Notes: a model not told the origin generated them from the sequence alone. DNA of 64,000 nucleotides from Pseudomonas alliivorans (GCF_017826695.1 NZ_JAFFZW010000007.1:62001-126000), one strand, 5' to 3'. Shown: positions 43,116 to 52,519, counted from the first letter of the stretch. Made by a program: numbers and translations.

Positions 43116-43802
43116 TTATGACCAGGCAGCGGGGTCGATCAGCGCGAAGCTCGATACGTTTTCATGGCCTGCCAGAACGCCCTCGGCGCGCACCAGGCCA
43201 CAGGTCACCATGCCAGCCGCCTGCGCCGCGTCCAGTTCTTCGACGATGTCTGACAGAAACAGAATCTCGCCCGCCTCGCAGCCGATGGCTTGCGTGATGG
43301 TGCGGTAGGACTGTGCGTCACGCTTGGGGCCGGACGTGGTATCGAAATAGCCGCTGAACAGACCGGAAAGATCACCCGCCTCAGAACAGCCGAAAATCAA
43401 TTGCTGAGCCTGAATCGAACCCGAGGAATAGACGTACAGCCTGTAACCCTCCGCGTGCCAGCGCTTCAATGCTTCGACAGCGTCCGGGTAGACATGCCCC
43501 TTCAACTGCCCGGCGTTGTAGCCCTGCTCCCAGACCATGCCCTGCAGCGCCTTGAGCGGTGTGGCCTTGCGATCCTCGGCAATCCATTGCAAGAGAATCT
43601 CGATGACCCGTTCCACATCGGCCTGCGGCTCGCCACTGTCGGCACGCACGGCCTGCAATTGCTGTGCAACGGCAGGTTTGTCAGCGTTCTGGCGAACGAA
43701 ATCCGGCAAGTGCTGTTTGGCGAACGGGAACAGCACGTCGAACACGAAACTCACCGCACTGGTGGTGCCTTCGATATCCGTGAGGATGGCTTTGATGGAC
43801 AT
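43116..43802 (-). CDS. mtnC: Acireductone synthase (enolase-phosphatase E1)
   Basis: 228 residues, full length, with GAGGAG upstream. The HAD nucleophile is in LTDIEGTTSAVSF (DxE form typical of MtnC), and GHVYPDAVEAL, SSGSIQAQQLIF and FLSDIVEELDAAQAAGM are the other HAD motifs. It enolises and dephosphorylates 2,3-diketo-5-methylthiopentyl-1-phosphate in methionine salvage. It is last in a mtnB-mtnD-mtnC series transcribed leftward with an MFS transporter in front. Confidence 0.96.
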   Translation of the reverse strand: MSIKAILTDIEGTTSAVSFVFDVLFPFAKQHLPDFVRQNADKPAVAQQLQAVRADSGEPQADVERVIEILLQWIAEDRKATPLKALQGMVWEQGYNAGQLKGHVYPDAVEALKRWHAEGYRLYVYSSGSIQAQQLIFGCSEAGDLSGLFSGYFDTTSGPKRDAQSYRTITQAIGCEAGEILFLSDIVEELDAAQAAGMVTCGLVRAEGVLAGHENVSSFALIDPAAWS

Positions 43803-43849
43803 CAGGGTCTGGCTCCTCTAGAGCGGTACATAAGCAAACGGCGGACAGA

Positions 43850-44395
43850 TCAGTCTTCAAGCCTTGGGAAACGGCCTGCGATGTCTTCACCGGTAAAGTT
43901 CGCAACCCAGCCTTCAGGGTTATTGAACAGGCGGATGGCGACGAAGTGCGGGTTTTCGCCCATGTCGAACCAGTGCTTCGTTCCGGCAGGCACGGAAATC
44001 AGGTCGTTCTTTTCGCACAGCACGGCGTACACGTAATCCTCGATGTGCAGCGTGAACAGACCTCTGCCGGCAACGAAAAAGCGCACTTCATCTTCGCCAT
44101 GACGATGTTCTTCAAGAAACTTTGCGCGCAATTCGGCTTTTTGCGGGTGATCGCTGTTGAGGCTGATGACGTCCACGGTCACATAACCGTGCTCGGTCAT
44201 CAATGCATCGATCTGGGTGCGGTAGGCGTGAATGACTTCTTCCTGAGAAGCACCCGGGGTGATCGGCGCGGCAGCTTCCCAACGCGCAAATGACACGCCC
44301 TGCTCGGCCAGGGTCGAGGTGATGTCTTCAAGGTGGGTCAGTACCTTGTTGGGCACATCAGGACTTGAAACGTGGTAAACGGACAGGCTGCTCAT
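43850..44395 (-). CDS. mtnD: Acireductone dioxygenase
   Basis: 181 residues from ATG 44395, with GAGG 8 bases upstream. The cupin metal site is in FLEEHRHGEDEVRFFV (His-x-His...Glu) and FTLHIEDYVYAV supplies the third His region. With Fe it gives the 2-keto acid that becomes methionine; with Ni an off-pathway product. 47 bases from mtnC and 86 from mtnB. Confidence 0.96.
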   Translation of the reverse strand: MSSLSVYHVSSPDVPNKVLTHLEDITSTLAEQGVSFARWEAAAPITPGASQEEVIHAYRTQIDALMTEHGYVTVDVISLNSDHPQKAELRAKFLEEHRHGEDEVRFFVAGRGLFTLHIEDYVYAVLCEKNDLISVPAGTKHWFDMGENPHFVAIRLFNNPEGWVANFTGEDIAGRFPRLED

Positions 44396-44481
44396 GGCAT
44401 TGAATCCTCGGCTCGGGCTTGGCAAGGCCTTCCGGCTTTTACAGGCCGGTCAGGCATACACACGTGTTTAACGCGTGGCGG

Positions 44482-45096
44482 TCAACGGTTCAAGACCGTG
44501 CGCATCTTCAATTCACATTCAAAGAGAAATTCGAACGCCTCGATCTGACGCAGCGCATCGCTCATCTGCGCGCCCCAGGTGTAGAGCCCATGGCCGCGAA
44601 TCAGGTAACCGGCGCAGTCAGGGTGGGCATCGAGCCAGGGCTGCACCTTCGCGGCCAGACGGGCGATGTCCTGATCATTGTCGAAAATCGGCACCACAAC
44701 TTGCGATTCATGAGTCGCCACGCCCTGAAAGGCTTTCTGCAGTTCGTAATCCTCGAACACCAGGTGGTCGGCATCGGTCAGCCTGGACAGCACGGTCGCG
44801 TTCACGGAATGCGTGTGCAATACAGCACCGACCTGCGGCCTGCAATTGTACAACTGGGTATGCAGCAACGTTTCAGCGGATGGCTTCTTGCCGGGCTCCA
44901 GCGTGTTGCCGTGCAGATCGGTGGCCAGCACATCGTCAATGCCCAGTTGGCCCTTGTGCTTGCCGGACACTGTCAGCAGCGCCTCGCTGGCCGACAGCCG
45001 GACCGAATAGTTGCTGCTGGTGGCAGGCGACCAGCCGCGTCCATACAGAAACCGGCCGGCTTCGATGATCTGCTGCGCCAAGTGTTCGCGGGTCAT
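44482..45096 (-). CDS. mtnB: Methylthioribulose-1-phosphate dehydratase
   Basis: 204 residues; class II aldolase fold with TSSNYSVRLS, LHTHSVNATVLSRL (zinc His-x-His) and GYLIRGHGLYTWG. It dehydrates 5-methylthioribulose-1-phosphate. Its ATG overlaps the stop of the MFS gene in front (ATGA, 45093-45096), so they are translationally coupled. mtnA and mtnP/mtnK are not in the window; in pseudomonads they lie elsewhere. Confidence 0.95.
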   Translation of the reverse strand: MTREHLAQQIIEAGRFLYGRGWSPATSSNYSVRLSASEALLTVSGKHKGQLGIDDVLATDLHGNTLEPGKKPSAETLLHTQLYNCRPQVGAVLHTHSVNATVLSRLTDADHLVFEDYELQKAFQGVATHESQVVVPIFDNDQDIARLAAKVQPWLDAHPDCAGYLIRGHGLYTWGAQMSDALRQIEAFEFLFECELKMRTVLNR

Positions 45097-46256
45097 ACAC
45101 CTTCCTCTTTCCTGGGTGTGACAATCATGATGGCTGCGGCCAGTGCCGCAAGGCTGGCGATGGCAAAGGTCCAGAGAGGCCCCAACGCATTCCAGCTGTA
45201 ACCTGAGTACAACGCGCCCAATGCACCGCCGACGCCGGACAGTGCGGCATACAGCGCCTGACCCTGGCCTTGCTGACGCGGACCGAAGCTACGTTGCACG
45301 AAATGGATGGCAGCGGCGTGAAAGCTGCCGAAGGTCGCGGCGTGCATCACCTGAGCCACCAGCAAGACCGGCAGGTGTTCGGCAAATGCACCCAGCAGCA
45401 GCCACCGGACCGCCGCCAGCAGAAAACTGGCCAGCAACACCTGACGCACGGAAAAGCGCTGAAGAACGCGGCTCATCACCATGAACATTAGGACTTCAGC
45501 CACCACGCCCACTGACCACAGCACACCGATCAGGCTGCGACTGTAGCCCAGCGCCTCAAGATGCAGGGTCAGAAACGTGTAATACGGGCCATGGCTGAGC
45601 AGCATCAGCGCGACACTGAGGTAGAACGCCAGCACCCCGGGACGGGACAACTGCCGAAGAAAACCGCCCTCGTCCGACGGCCTTGATGAAACGGGCGGCT
45701 GCGCGTTGGGCACCCACCAACTGCTGATCGCGATGCCGGCCATGACCATCAGAAGCATGTGAGGGAAGAGGTCCAGGCTGAACCATTCGAGCAACCGCCC
45801 AAGCACCACCACCGCCAGAATGAAACCGATCGAGCCCCAAAGGCGGATCTGGCTGTATCGAGCGGTCTGGCCTTGCAGATGAGCGAGGGTAATCACCTCG
45901 AACTGCGGCAGAATCGCATGCCAGAAGAACGCGTACAGAGCCATGACCATCGCCAGCCAGGCATAGCTGTGATCCAGCAGGATAAGCGAGAACGCCAGCA
46001 GTGTGCAGACCGCGCCGAAGCGCACGATGGCCAGCCGCCGCCCGGTGTAGTCGCCGAGCCAGCCCCAGAGATTGGGCGCCACGCATCGCATCAGCATGGG
46101 AATGGCGATCAGTTCGCCGATCCGCGCGCTGGAAAACCCGAGGTGGTGCAGATACAGCGCCATGAAAGGCGCGGACGAGCCAAGCAAGGCGAAGTAACAC
46201 AGATAGAAACCGGACAGCCGCCAGTAAGGAAGCCGCCCCTGGGGAAGTGGCGCCAC
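45093..46256 (-). CDS. MFS transporter coupled to methionine-salvage genes
   Basis: 387 residues from GTG 46256 (weak ribosome site). Twelve helices, beginning YWRLSGFYLCYFALLGSSAPFMALYL; LWGWLGDYTGRRLA is the loop 2-3 motif. The family is the HcaT-like (PPP/MFS_1_like) group. Coupling to mtnB suggests that it may import methylthioribose or a related compound, or export a by-product, but this is inference. Contiguous with aroC upstream (30 bases), with which it may be cotranscribed. Confidence 0.83.
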   Translation of the reverse strand: MAPLPQGRLPYWRLSGFYLCYFALLGSSAPFMALYLHHLGFSSARIGELIAIPMLMRCVAPNLWGWLGDYTGRRLAIVRFGAVCTLLAFSLILLDHSYAWLAMVMALYAFFWHAILPQFEVITLAHLQGQTARYSQIRLWGSIGFILAVVVLGRLLEWFSLDLFPHMLLMVMAGIAISSWWVPNAQPPVSSRPSDEGGFLRQLSRPGVLAFYLSVALMLLSHGPYYTFLTLHLEALGYSRSLIGVLWSVGVVAEVLMFMVMSRVLQRFSVRQVLLASFLLAAVRWLLLGAFAEHLPVLLVAQVMHAATFGSFHAAAIHFVQRSFGPRQQGQGQALYAALSGVGGALGALYSGYSWNALGPLWTFAIASLAALAAAIMIVTPRKEEGV

Positions 46257-46286
46257 GCTAGCGGTCCGCGACAGTGGCCACGCTCA

Positions 46287-47378
46287 TTACAGCTGAGCCA
46301 GCACAGGCGTAGTGACGCTGACGTCGGCGTTCTGACCGCGATGACGCAGCAGATGGTCCAGCAGAACGATCGCCATCATGGCTTCGGCAATCGGCGTGGC
46401 ACGAATACCGACGCAAGGGTCATGGCGGCCTTTTGTGATGACGTCCGCCGCGTTGCCATCGACATCGATGGAGCGGCCCGGCGTGGTGATGCTTGACGTC
46501 GGCTTGAGCGCCAGATGCGCAATGATCGGCTGGCCGGAAGAAATCCCGCCCAGAATGCCGCCGGCCTGATTGGACAGGAAACCTTCCGGTGTCATTTCGT
46601 CACGGTGCTCGGTACCACGTTGGGCGACGCAGTCGAAGCCTGCACCGATTTCCACACCCTTCACGGCATTGATGCTCATCAGCGCATGAGCCAGTTCGGC
46701 ATCCAGACGGTCGAAGATCGGCTCGCCCAGCCCCGGCATGACGCCTTCGGCTACCACGGTGATCTTCGCGCCAACCGAATCCTGATCGCGACGCAACTGG
46801 TCCATGTAGGCTTCCAGTTCCGGCACCTTGTCAGGATCGGGACAGAAAAACGCGTTCTGCTCGACCGAATCCCAGGTCTTGAACGGAATCGGGATCGGAC
46901 CCAATTGGCTCATGTAACCGCGAATGACAATGCCCTGGGTCGCCAGGTATTTCTTGGCGATGGCGCCTGCCGCCACACGCATGGCCGTTTCACGCGCCGA
47001 GCTGCGACCGCCGCCACGGTAATCGCGGACACCGTACTTGTGGTGATAGGTATAGTCGGCGTGCGCGGGCCGGAACAGGTCCTTGATGTTCGAGTAATCC
47101 TTGGACTTCTGATCGGTGTTGCGGATCAGCAGGCCGATGGAGGCACCGGTGGTCTTGCCTTCGAACACCCCGGAAAGAATCTCGACCTCGTCGGCTTCCT
47201 GGCGCTGCGTGGTGTGCCGGCTGGTGCCCGGCTTGCGGCGATCCAGATCGCGCTGCAGGTCCTGCAGGTCCAGCGCCAGACCGGGCGGGCAGCCGTCGAC
47301 GATAGCGACCAGCGCCGGGCCATGGCTTTCGCCGGCGGTGGTGACAGTGAACAGCTTGCCGAAAGTGTTGCCGGACAT
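46287..47378 (-). CDS. aroC: Chorismate synthase
   Basis: 363 residues, normal length. SGNTFGKLFTVTTAGESHGPALVAIVDGCPPGL is the first signature; DYRGGGRSSARETAMRVAAG the FMN/substrate loop, and the C-terminus RHDPCVGIRATPIAEAMMAIVL the third. It makes chorismate from EPSP in the cytoplasm with reduced FMN. Its neighbours downstream (MFS, mtnBDC) are likely in one unit, though there is no metabolic tie. Confidence 0.98.
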   Translation of the reverse strand: MSGNTFGKLFTVTTAGESHGPALVAIVDGCPPGLALDLQDLQRDLDRRKPGTSRHTTQRQEADEVEILSGVFEGKTTGASIGLLIRNTDQKSKDYSNIKDLFRPAHADYTYHHKYGVRDYRGGGRSSARETAMRVAAGAIAKKYLATQGIVIRGYMSQLGPIPIPFKTWDSVEQNAFFCPDPDKVPELEAYMDQLRRDQDSVGAKITVVAEGVMPGLGEPIFDRLDAELAHALMSINAVKGVEIGAGFDCVAQRGTEHRDEMTPEGFLSNQAGGILGGISSGQPIIAHLALKPTSSITTPGRSIDVDGNAADVITKGRHDPCVGIRATPIAEAMMAIVLLDHLLRHRGQNADVSVTTPVLAQL

Positions 47379-47541
47379 GCGGGCGCTCCGAAAAATCAGC
47401 CAAAAAACCAGATCATTGAATCAAGCGCGCCAGTATACGCAGGCTCGCCGTACAGTTCATCCTCGAACCTTCCGTTACGGCGTGCGTCCAAGCGAGACCC
47501 TGCCCTATGATGGCCCTGCGATGTTATCTGGTAATTCTTCG

Positions 47542-48528
47542 ATGAAAGCTTCAAACATGCTGCGCCTGCTGGTCCTGCCGATGACATTGATACTCAGCCT
47601 GTTTGCCGCAACGGTCAGCGCAGCCACCCCCAACGTCGTGCAACGCCCCATGAACGTGGACACCGGAAACGGCAAGCTTTACGGCACGCTGCTGATGCCA
47701 CGCGCAGACAGGCCGGTGCCTGTCGTGCTGATCATTGCAGGCTCCGGCCCCACCGACCGGGATGGCAATAACCCTGAAGGCGGACGCAACGACAGCATGA
47801 AGCGTCTGGCGGTCTTCCTCGCCACCCACGGCATCGCCAGCGTGCGTTATGACAAACGCGGCGTGGCGGCCAGCAAGGCGGTGACCCCCGATGAGCGCGA
47901 CCTGAGTGTCGAACGTTACGTGGCCGACGTGCAGTTGTGGGTCAGAGCGATCCGCGCCAACCCGCGCCTCGGTCAACTTATTTTGCTGGGTCACAGCGAA
48001 GGTGCGCTGGTGGCGGCCCTTGCCGCCGAGAAAGCCGACGCTGCCGCAGTGATATCGGTTGCTGGCACCGGTCGCCCGGTGGATCAGGTGCTGCGCGAAC
48101 AATTTCAGGAGCGCCTGCCCCCCGAGCTGTTACAGCGCAGCAACCAACTGCTGGACGAGCTGAAGGCGGGCAAGACCGATGACAAGGTGCCGCAGGAACT
48201 CGAAGTGGTGTTCAGACCGAGTGTGCAGCCTTATCTGATATCGCTGTTTCGGCAGGACCCTACCGCCGCCTTTGGTTCGCTGACAATGCCTGCGTTGATC
48301 GTTCAGGGTAGAAACGACATTCAGGTAGGCGTGGGCGATGCGTTGCTGCTTCAGAAAGCCAAACCGGATGCCGAACTGGCGCTGATCGAGGGCATGAATC
48401 ACGTGTTGCGCATTGTTCCTGACAATCTGGAGCAACAACTGCTGTCCTATCGCAATCCCACTCAACCGCTGGCCAGGCAGGTTACGGCCCGCATTCTGCG
48501 CTTCATCCAGGCTTTGCCGCCTGCCTGA
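47542..48528 (+). CDS. Secreted alpha/beta hydrolase
   Basis: About 328 residues from ATG 47542; ATG 47521 and 47557 are also in frame and no ribosome site decides. Signal peptide LRLLVLPMTLILSLFAATVSA, then VVLIIAGSGPTDRDGNNPEG (oxyanion region), LGHSEGALVAALAA (Ser nucleophile in GHSEG), LIVQGRNDIQV (Asp) and GMNHVLRIV (His): an intact triad. Periplasmic esterase or peptidase-like (S9/S33 relatives); substrate unknown. Divergent from aroC. The long open frame back to 47116 overlaps aroC and is rejected. Confidence 0.85.
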   Translation: MKASNMLRLLVLPMTLILSLFAATVSAATPNVVQRPMNVDTGNGKLYGTLLMPRADRPVPVVLIIAGSGPTDRDGNNPEGGRNDSMKRLAVFLATHGIASVRYDKRGVAASKAVTPDERDLSVERYVADVQLWVRAIRANPRLGQLILLGHSEGALVAALAAEKADAAAVISVAGTGRPVDQVLREQFQERLPPELLQRSNQLLDELKAGKTDDKVPQELEVVFRPSVQPYLISLFRQDPTAAFGSLTMPALIVQGRNDIQVGVGDALLLQKAKPDAELALIEGMNHVLRIVPDNLEQQLLSYRNPTQPLARQVTARILRFIQALPPA

Positions 48529-48651
48529 CGGAAGATTTGACGCCAGTAATCTGTAAACCCGCCGTCTGGCCCTTCAGTCTGGGCAAACACTGCCGATAGC
48601 GGAATGCTGGCTTTGTGTTTGCTGCACAACGCCATGGAAAGGACCGCCTCC

Positions 48652-49452
48652 ATGACTGATACCGCCATGACCGAAACCGTTGCTGCACCCGACAGCGCAG
48701 AAGCCGCTGCGCCCACACCACCCCAGCCGTGGGAAGACGTGGTGCCGGAAAACTTCCAGATGCTGCGCCTGTCGCCGTTGCCCACCGACCGTGCCACGGG
48801 TGGGCGACCGCTGCGTTTCGTTCAGTTCGGGCGCGCCGAGCGTCACAGCAAGGAACTGAGCCTGCTGCGCATCAACATTCAGTTGCCCGGCCAGCGCGTG
48901 CGCAAGGAACAGAACAATCTGGATATCTGGGTGGACCATGAAAAACGCATGGTGCGCTTCGGTCCTGAGTCGGGCCTGCAGATCGAGCCCTGGAACCGCG
49001 GCATCGGGCGTTTTCTGATCGCACATGGCGTGCACTGGGCGCAACGCAAATGGTCTTCGTACAAGATCGAAAGCGTCGCGCTGGCGAGCAAGGACGGCCT
49101 CAACGAGGACACGCGCCTGCGTCGCGACCACTTTTTGCGCACGCTGGGTTTCGAGGTGGTTTACGCCGACGCCCAGCACATGAAAGGCAGCATCAAGGAC
49201 GTGCACGTTGGCAATCTGCACAGCACCTGGAACAACGACAAGGTGCAGATCATCGAGATTCTCGAAGCTTCGCACATGCTGGAGAAAGCCGAGAAAAACC
49301 TGTTGGAGCAGGAAGTCACCATTCGCCAGCATGAAGACCGGGTCGGCAAGTACAAGCGCGAAGACAGCAGCCTGCGTTTCACGATTGCCTGCCTGGTGAC
49401 ATTTGCGGTGTTTCAGGCGGGCCTGCTGATCTGGATCGCGACCCACCGTTGA
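48652..49452 (+). CDS. C-tail-anchored protein with coiled coil, unknown function
   Basis: 266 residues from ATG 48652 with AAGGA 7 bases before. The N-terminus is Ala/Pro-rich. A globular part includes WDIWVDHEKRMVRFGP-like text and GRFLIAHGVHWAQRKW with LRRDHFLRTLGFEV, reminiscent of an acetyltransferase core. A helical/coiled segment (HMLEKAEKNLLEQEVTIRQHEDRV) leads to a single C-terminal membrane helix (FTIACLVTFAVFQAGLLIWIA). A weak sigma-54-like site (TGGCTTT-GTGT-TTGCT, 48608-48623) precedes it. Confidence 0.72.
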   Translation: MTDTAMTETVAAPDSAEAAAPTPPQPWEDVVPENFQMLRLSPLPTDRATGGRPLRFVQFGRAERHSKELSLLRINIQLPGQRVRKEQNNLDIWVDHEKRMVRFGPESGLQIEPWNRGIGRFLIAHGVHWAQRKWSSYKIESVALASKDGLNEDTRLRRDHFLRTLGFEVVYADAQHMKGSIKDVHVGNLHSTWNNDKVQIIEILEASHMLEKAEKNLLEQEVTIRQHEDRVGKYKREDSSLRFTIACLVTFAVFQAGLLIWIATHR

Positions 49453-49485
49453 TACGGCGGCACCTGATGGGCCGCCACCCGGGAT

Positions 49486-50394
49486 TTATACCCTCGACTG
49501 AAACAGTGCCTGATGCGCGCTGCACTGTTCGGCGCTCAGCATGAACACACCATGTCCGCCACGCTGGAAGTCCAGCCAGGCGAAATCGACTTCAGGGTAA
49601 AGCGCCTGGACATGGACCTGGCTGTTGCCCACCTCAACGATCAACAAACCTTTTTCGGTCAAGTGATCGGCTGCCTCGGCGAGCATGCGACGCACCAGAT
49701 TCAATCCGTCACTGCCACAGGCCAGCGCCAGCTCGGGCTCGTGCTGGTATTCGTCCGGCATGTCGGCAAAATCCTCGGCATCGACATACGGCGGGTTGGA
49801 AACGATCAGGTCGAAGCGCTGCCCGGGCAGACCTTCAAAGCCGTCACCCTGCACGGTGTAGACGCGGTCTTCCATGCCGTGGCGCTCAATGTTCTGGTTG
49901 GCGACTTCAAGCGCATCGTACGACAGGTCGGCCAAGGCGACTTCGGCGTCCTTGAACTCGTCGGCACACGCGATGCCGATGCAGCCCGATCCGGTACACA
50001 GGTCAAGAATGCGGGTCGGCTCGCTGGCCAGCCAGGGCGCAAAACGCGCTTCGATCAGCTCGGCAATCGGCGAACGCGGAATCAGCACACGGTCATCGAC
50101 AATGAATGACATGCCACAAAACCAGGCCTCACCGAGCAAGTAAGGCGTCGGGATGCGATCGTTGATGCGTCGCTTGATCAACCCTTGCAGTTCGGAGATC
50201 TCATCCACTTCCAGACGGCAGTCCAGGTAGCTGTCGGCAATTTCCCAAGGCAGGTGCAAAGCGCCCAGCACCAGTTGCCGTGCTTCATCCCAGGCGTTGT
50301 CGGTGCCATGACCGAAAAATACATCTTCCTCGTGAAACCGGCTGACGGCCCAACGAATGTGGTCGCGCACGGTACGCAAGCGGGAAGTGATCAT
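49486..50394 (-). CDS. prmB: Ribosomal protein L3 glutamine N5-methyltransferase
   Basis: 302 residues from ATG 50394 with AAGGAG upstream. ILDLCTGSGCIGIACAD is the SAM-binding motif I and LIVSNPPYVDAEDF the NPPY catalytic motif; the N-terminus RDHIRWAVSRFHEEDVFFGHG is PrmB-specific, separating it from PrmC and HemK. It methylates Gln150 of L3. The upstream frame to 50502 is rejected. Confidence 0.96.
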   Translation of the reverse strand: MITSRLRTVRDHIRWAVSRFHEEDVFFGHGTDNAWDEARQLVLGALHLPWEIADSYLDCRLEVDEISELQGLIKRRINDRIPTPYLLGEAWFCGMSFIVDDRVLIPRSPIAELIEARFAPWLASEPTRILDLCTGSGCIGIACADEFKDAEVALADLSYDALEVANQNIERHGMEDRVYTVQGDGFEGLPGQRFDLIVSNPPYVDAEDFADMPDEYQHEPELALACGSDGLNLVRRMLAEAADHLTEKGLLIVEVGNSQVHVQALYPEVDFAWLDFQRGGHGVFMLSAEQCSAHQALFQSRV

Positions 50395-50653
50395 GGAAAG
50401 ACTCCTTGAGAAAACGACAGGCCACTTGAAAAGGCCGGGTGCAGGACGATGCGAGGCGCCTGATCTCTGAGCGGCGCGTGCAGGCCTGGAAGTTTCGCCC
50501 ATTCGCGACCCGCCATCAAGGCAAACCGCCAGCTATCCGGCCATCCAGATGCCCTGCAGGCCATTAAAACCGTGACTTGCAACAGTGACCATTCCCATAA
50601 CCCTTCAGCCAGAGGACAATGTCGCAAAAGCCCCATTCAAAAGGAGCCCTCGA

Positions 50654-51244
50654 ATGCCTTCCATCAAGACCATGTTTCAACTCAGCGGCCGTGTTCATGC
50701 GCCGGCCAGCCTGAGCAATGCCACGTTGATCATCATCGACGCGCAGAAAGAATACCTCAGCGGTCCGCTGGCCCTTACCGGCATCGACGAAGCCCTGGCC
50801 AATATCGGCCAGTTGGTCGCCAGGGCCCGCGCCGTGAAGTGCCCGATCGTGCATGTCCGCCACCTCGGAACCGTGGGCGGTCTGTTCGACCCTCAGGGCG
50901 AGCGCGGGCAACTGGTCCCGGAGCTCCTGCCACAGGCAGACGAACATCTGGTTGAAAAACGCCTGCCCAATGCCTTCAACGGCACCGGACTGCATGAACT
51001 GCTGCAGAGCCTGGGTCATCTGGATCTGGTGGTCTGCGGATTCATGAGCCACTCGAGCATCAGCACCACCGTTCGCGCTACCAAGGATTATGGCTATCGC
51101 TGCACGCTGGTCGACGATGCCTGCGCCACCCGCGACCTGCCAAGCCCACACGGCGTGGTCAGCGCCCAGGTCGTGCATCGCACCGAGATGGCGATCATGG
51201 CCGACAACTTTGCAACACTGGCACTGACCAAAGACCTGATCTGA
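50654..51244 (+). CDS. Isochorismatase-fold hydrolase, catalytic Cys replaced by Ser
   Basis: 196 residues from ATG 50654, with AAGGAG 7 bases upstream. TLIIIDAQKEY holds Asp29 and LVEKRLPNAF Lys102. The third residue is in CGFMSHSSISTTVRAT, where the usual MCV/I reads S134-S135-I, so the catalytic Cys is Ser135. Family members with this change may act like true isochorismatases by acid-base catalysis. Substrate unknown. Divergent from prmB. Confidence 0.86.
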   Translation: MPSIKTMFQLSGRVHAPASLSNATLIIIDAQKEYLSGPLALTGIDEALANIGQLVARARAVKCPIVHVRHLGTVGGLFDPQGERGQLVPELLPQADEHLVEKRLPNAFNGTGLHELLQSLGHLDLVVCGFMSHSSISTTVRATKDYGYRCTLVDDACATRDLPSPHGVVSAQVVHRTEMAIMADNFATLALTKDLI

Positions 51245-51380
51245 GCCCTGCCGCAGAGGGCAGGCTGTGTGAAGCACTTCACGTAACCGCCCATCCCTTA
51301 TTACCCTCCCTTGCGTCCGGAACGGGAACCCAGGTCCGCCTGTTCTGGTCAGAGCGCCGATAAACACTGAGGAAACCGGA

Positions 51381-51701
51381 ATGAAGATATCCGATGGTTT
51401 CGACGCCCGCAGGCTGCGTCCCAAAGGGCGGAGTAACTGGCGGACACGAATCGGCAAGACGATTGCCTTCGTGTTTCTGGTATCCGGCGTGGCGCTGGCC
51501 CTGACCGGAGGGTCCAGTCTGATCCTGCATCCTCAGGCACTCGGCGATTTGAACGCCAATCCTGCGGGCGCTGCGGTAATTGCCGTGGTCGGTCTGCTGG
51601 TGTTTTTCCTGGGCATGTGGCTGTGGCGCAGAAGCGGTCGCGGACCACGCAGTTCCGGTGGATTGAGCATGTCAGCCCACCTGATGAAAAAACACGAATG
51701 A
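51381..51701 (+). CDS. Small two-helix membrane protein
   Basis: 106 residues with GAGGA before the ATG. A basic N-terminus (ARRLRPKGRSNWRTRIGK) leads to two membrane helices (TIAFVFLVSGVALALTGG; AAVIAVVGLLVFFLGMWLW) and a basic tail. No family recognised. 46 bases before smr in the same direction, possibly cotranscribed. Confidence 0.65.
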   Translation: MKISDGFDARRLRPKGRSNWRTRIGKTIAFVFLVSGVALALTGGSSLILHPQALGDLNANPAGAAVIAVVGLLVFFLGMWLWRRSGRGPRSSGGLSMSAHLMKKHE

Positions 51702-51746
51702 GCGCTTCGTCTTCCCGGTTAAACTAGCCCCCTTCGCGGAGGCCCC

Positions 51747-52304
51747 ATGCAAGACGACGATTTTTCCCTGTTCAGAAGCGAGACGCGTGGCGTCAAGCCC
51801 ATCAAACATGAACACGCCGATGTCGGCAAACCCAGAACTGATCGAAAGTTGCTGGCCCGCTTGCGCCAGTCGGCGACCGTGCGCACCGATGCGGTGACAG
51901 TCGACGGCCTGTCAGATCAGTTCGTGATCGATGTCGGCCCTGAAGACGTGCTGAACTGGTCGCGCGACGGCGTTCAGGAAGGCCAGATGCGCAAGCTCAA
52001 GCTGGGGCAGATCAGCTTCGAAGGCACGCTGGATCTGCACGGCATGAACGTCGAGCTGGCCCGGGAAACACTGTGGGAGTTTCTGGCCGAAGCCACGAAA
52101 CTCGAAATTCGTTGCGTGCGTGTCACCCACGGCAAGGCCGTACGACTGGACGGCAAGCGCCCGATGATCAAAAGCCACGTCAACACCTGGCTGCGTCAGC
52201 ATTCGCAGGTTCTGGGTTTCTGCTCATGCCTGGCCAGGCACGGCGGCGCGGGCGCGGTGTACGTGATGCTCAAGCGTACGATGATGGAAGGTCGCGACGA
52301 ATAG
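51747..52304 (+). CDS. Smr-domain protein
   Basis: 185 residues with CGGAGG upstream. LDLHGMNVELARETLWEFLAEA is the LDLHGxxxxxA opening of the Smr domain, followed by VRVTHGKAVRLDGKRP, where the HGKG/HGxG motif reads HGKA, and the C-terminal HGGAGAVYVMLKR. Residues 1-90 form the helical N-terminal region of SmrA-type proteins. Members nick DNA or cleave RNA. Whether the HGKA change affects activity cannot be told. Confidence 0.9.
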   Translation: MQDDDFSLFRSETRGVKPIKHEHADVGKPRTDRKLLARLRQSATVRTDAVTVDGLSDQFVIDVGPEDVLNWSRDGVQEGQMRKLKLGQISFEGTLDLHGMNVELARETLWEFLAEATKLEIRCVRVTHGKAVRLDGKRPMIKSHVNTWLRQHSQVLGFCSCLARHGGAGAVYVMLKRTMMEGRDE

Positions 52305-52519
52305 CCGGGCAAACGCCCGGCTGGCAGTTCAGTGCATGCCTGCCCCATTTGAATGCATAAGCGCATTCTGGACTGCGGTCATCTCTACCCCCTTATCAAA
52401 ATGCTTTTCCCGACGATCAGCTCAGCGATAACGGCTGTTCTTTGTCGCCTTCTCCTGCTGATAGCCATCCCCATGGCGTACTGGCGATAGGGACGTAAGG
52501 CGGCCTTGCGCCCTTGACC

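Noticed and set aside
47116..47541. N-terminal extension of the alpha/beta hydrolase
   Set aside because: It overlaps the start of aroC on the other strand and would bury the signal peptide.
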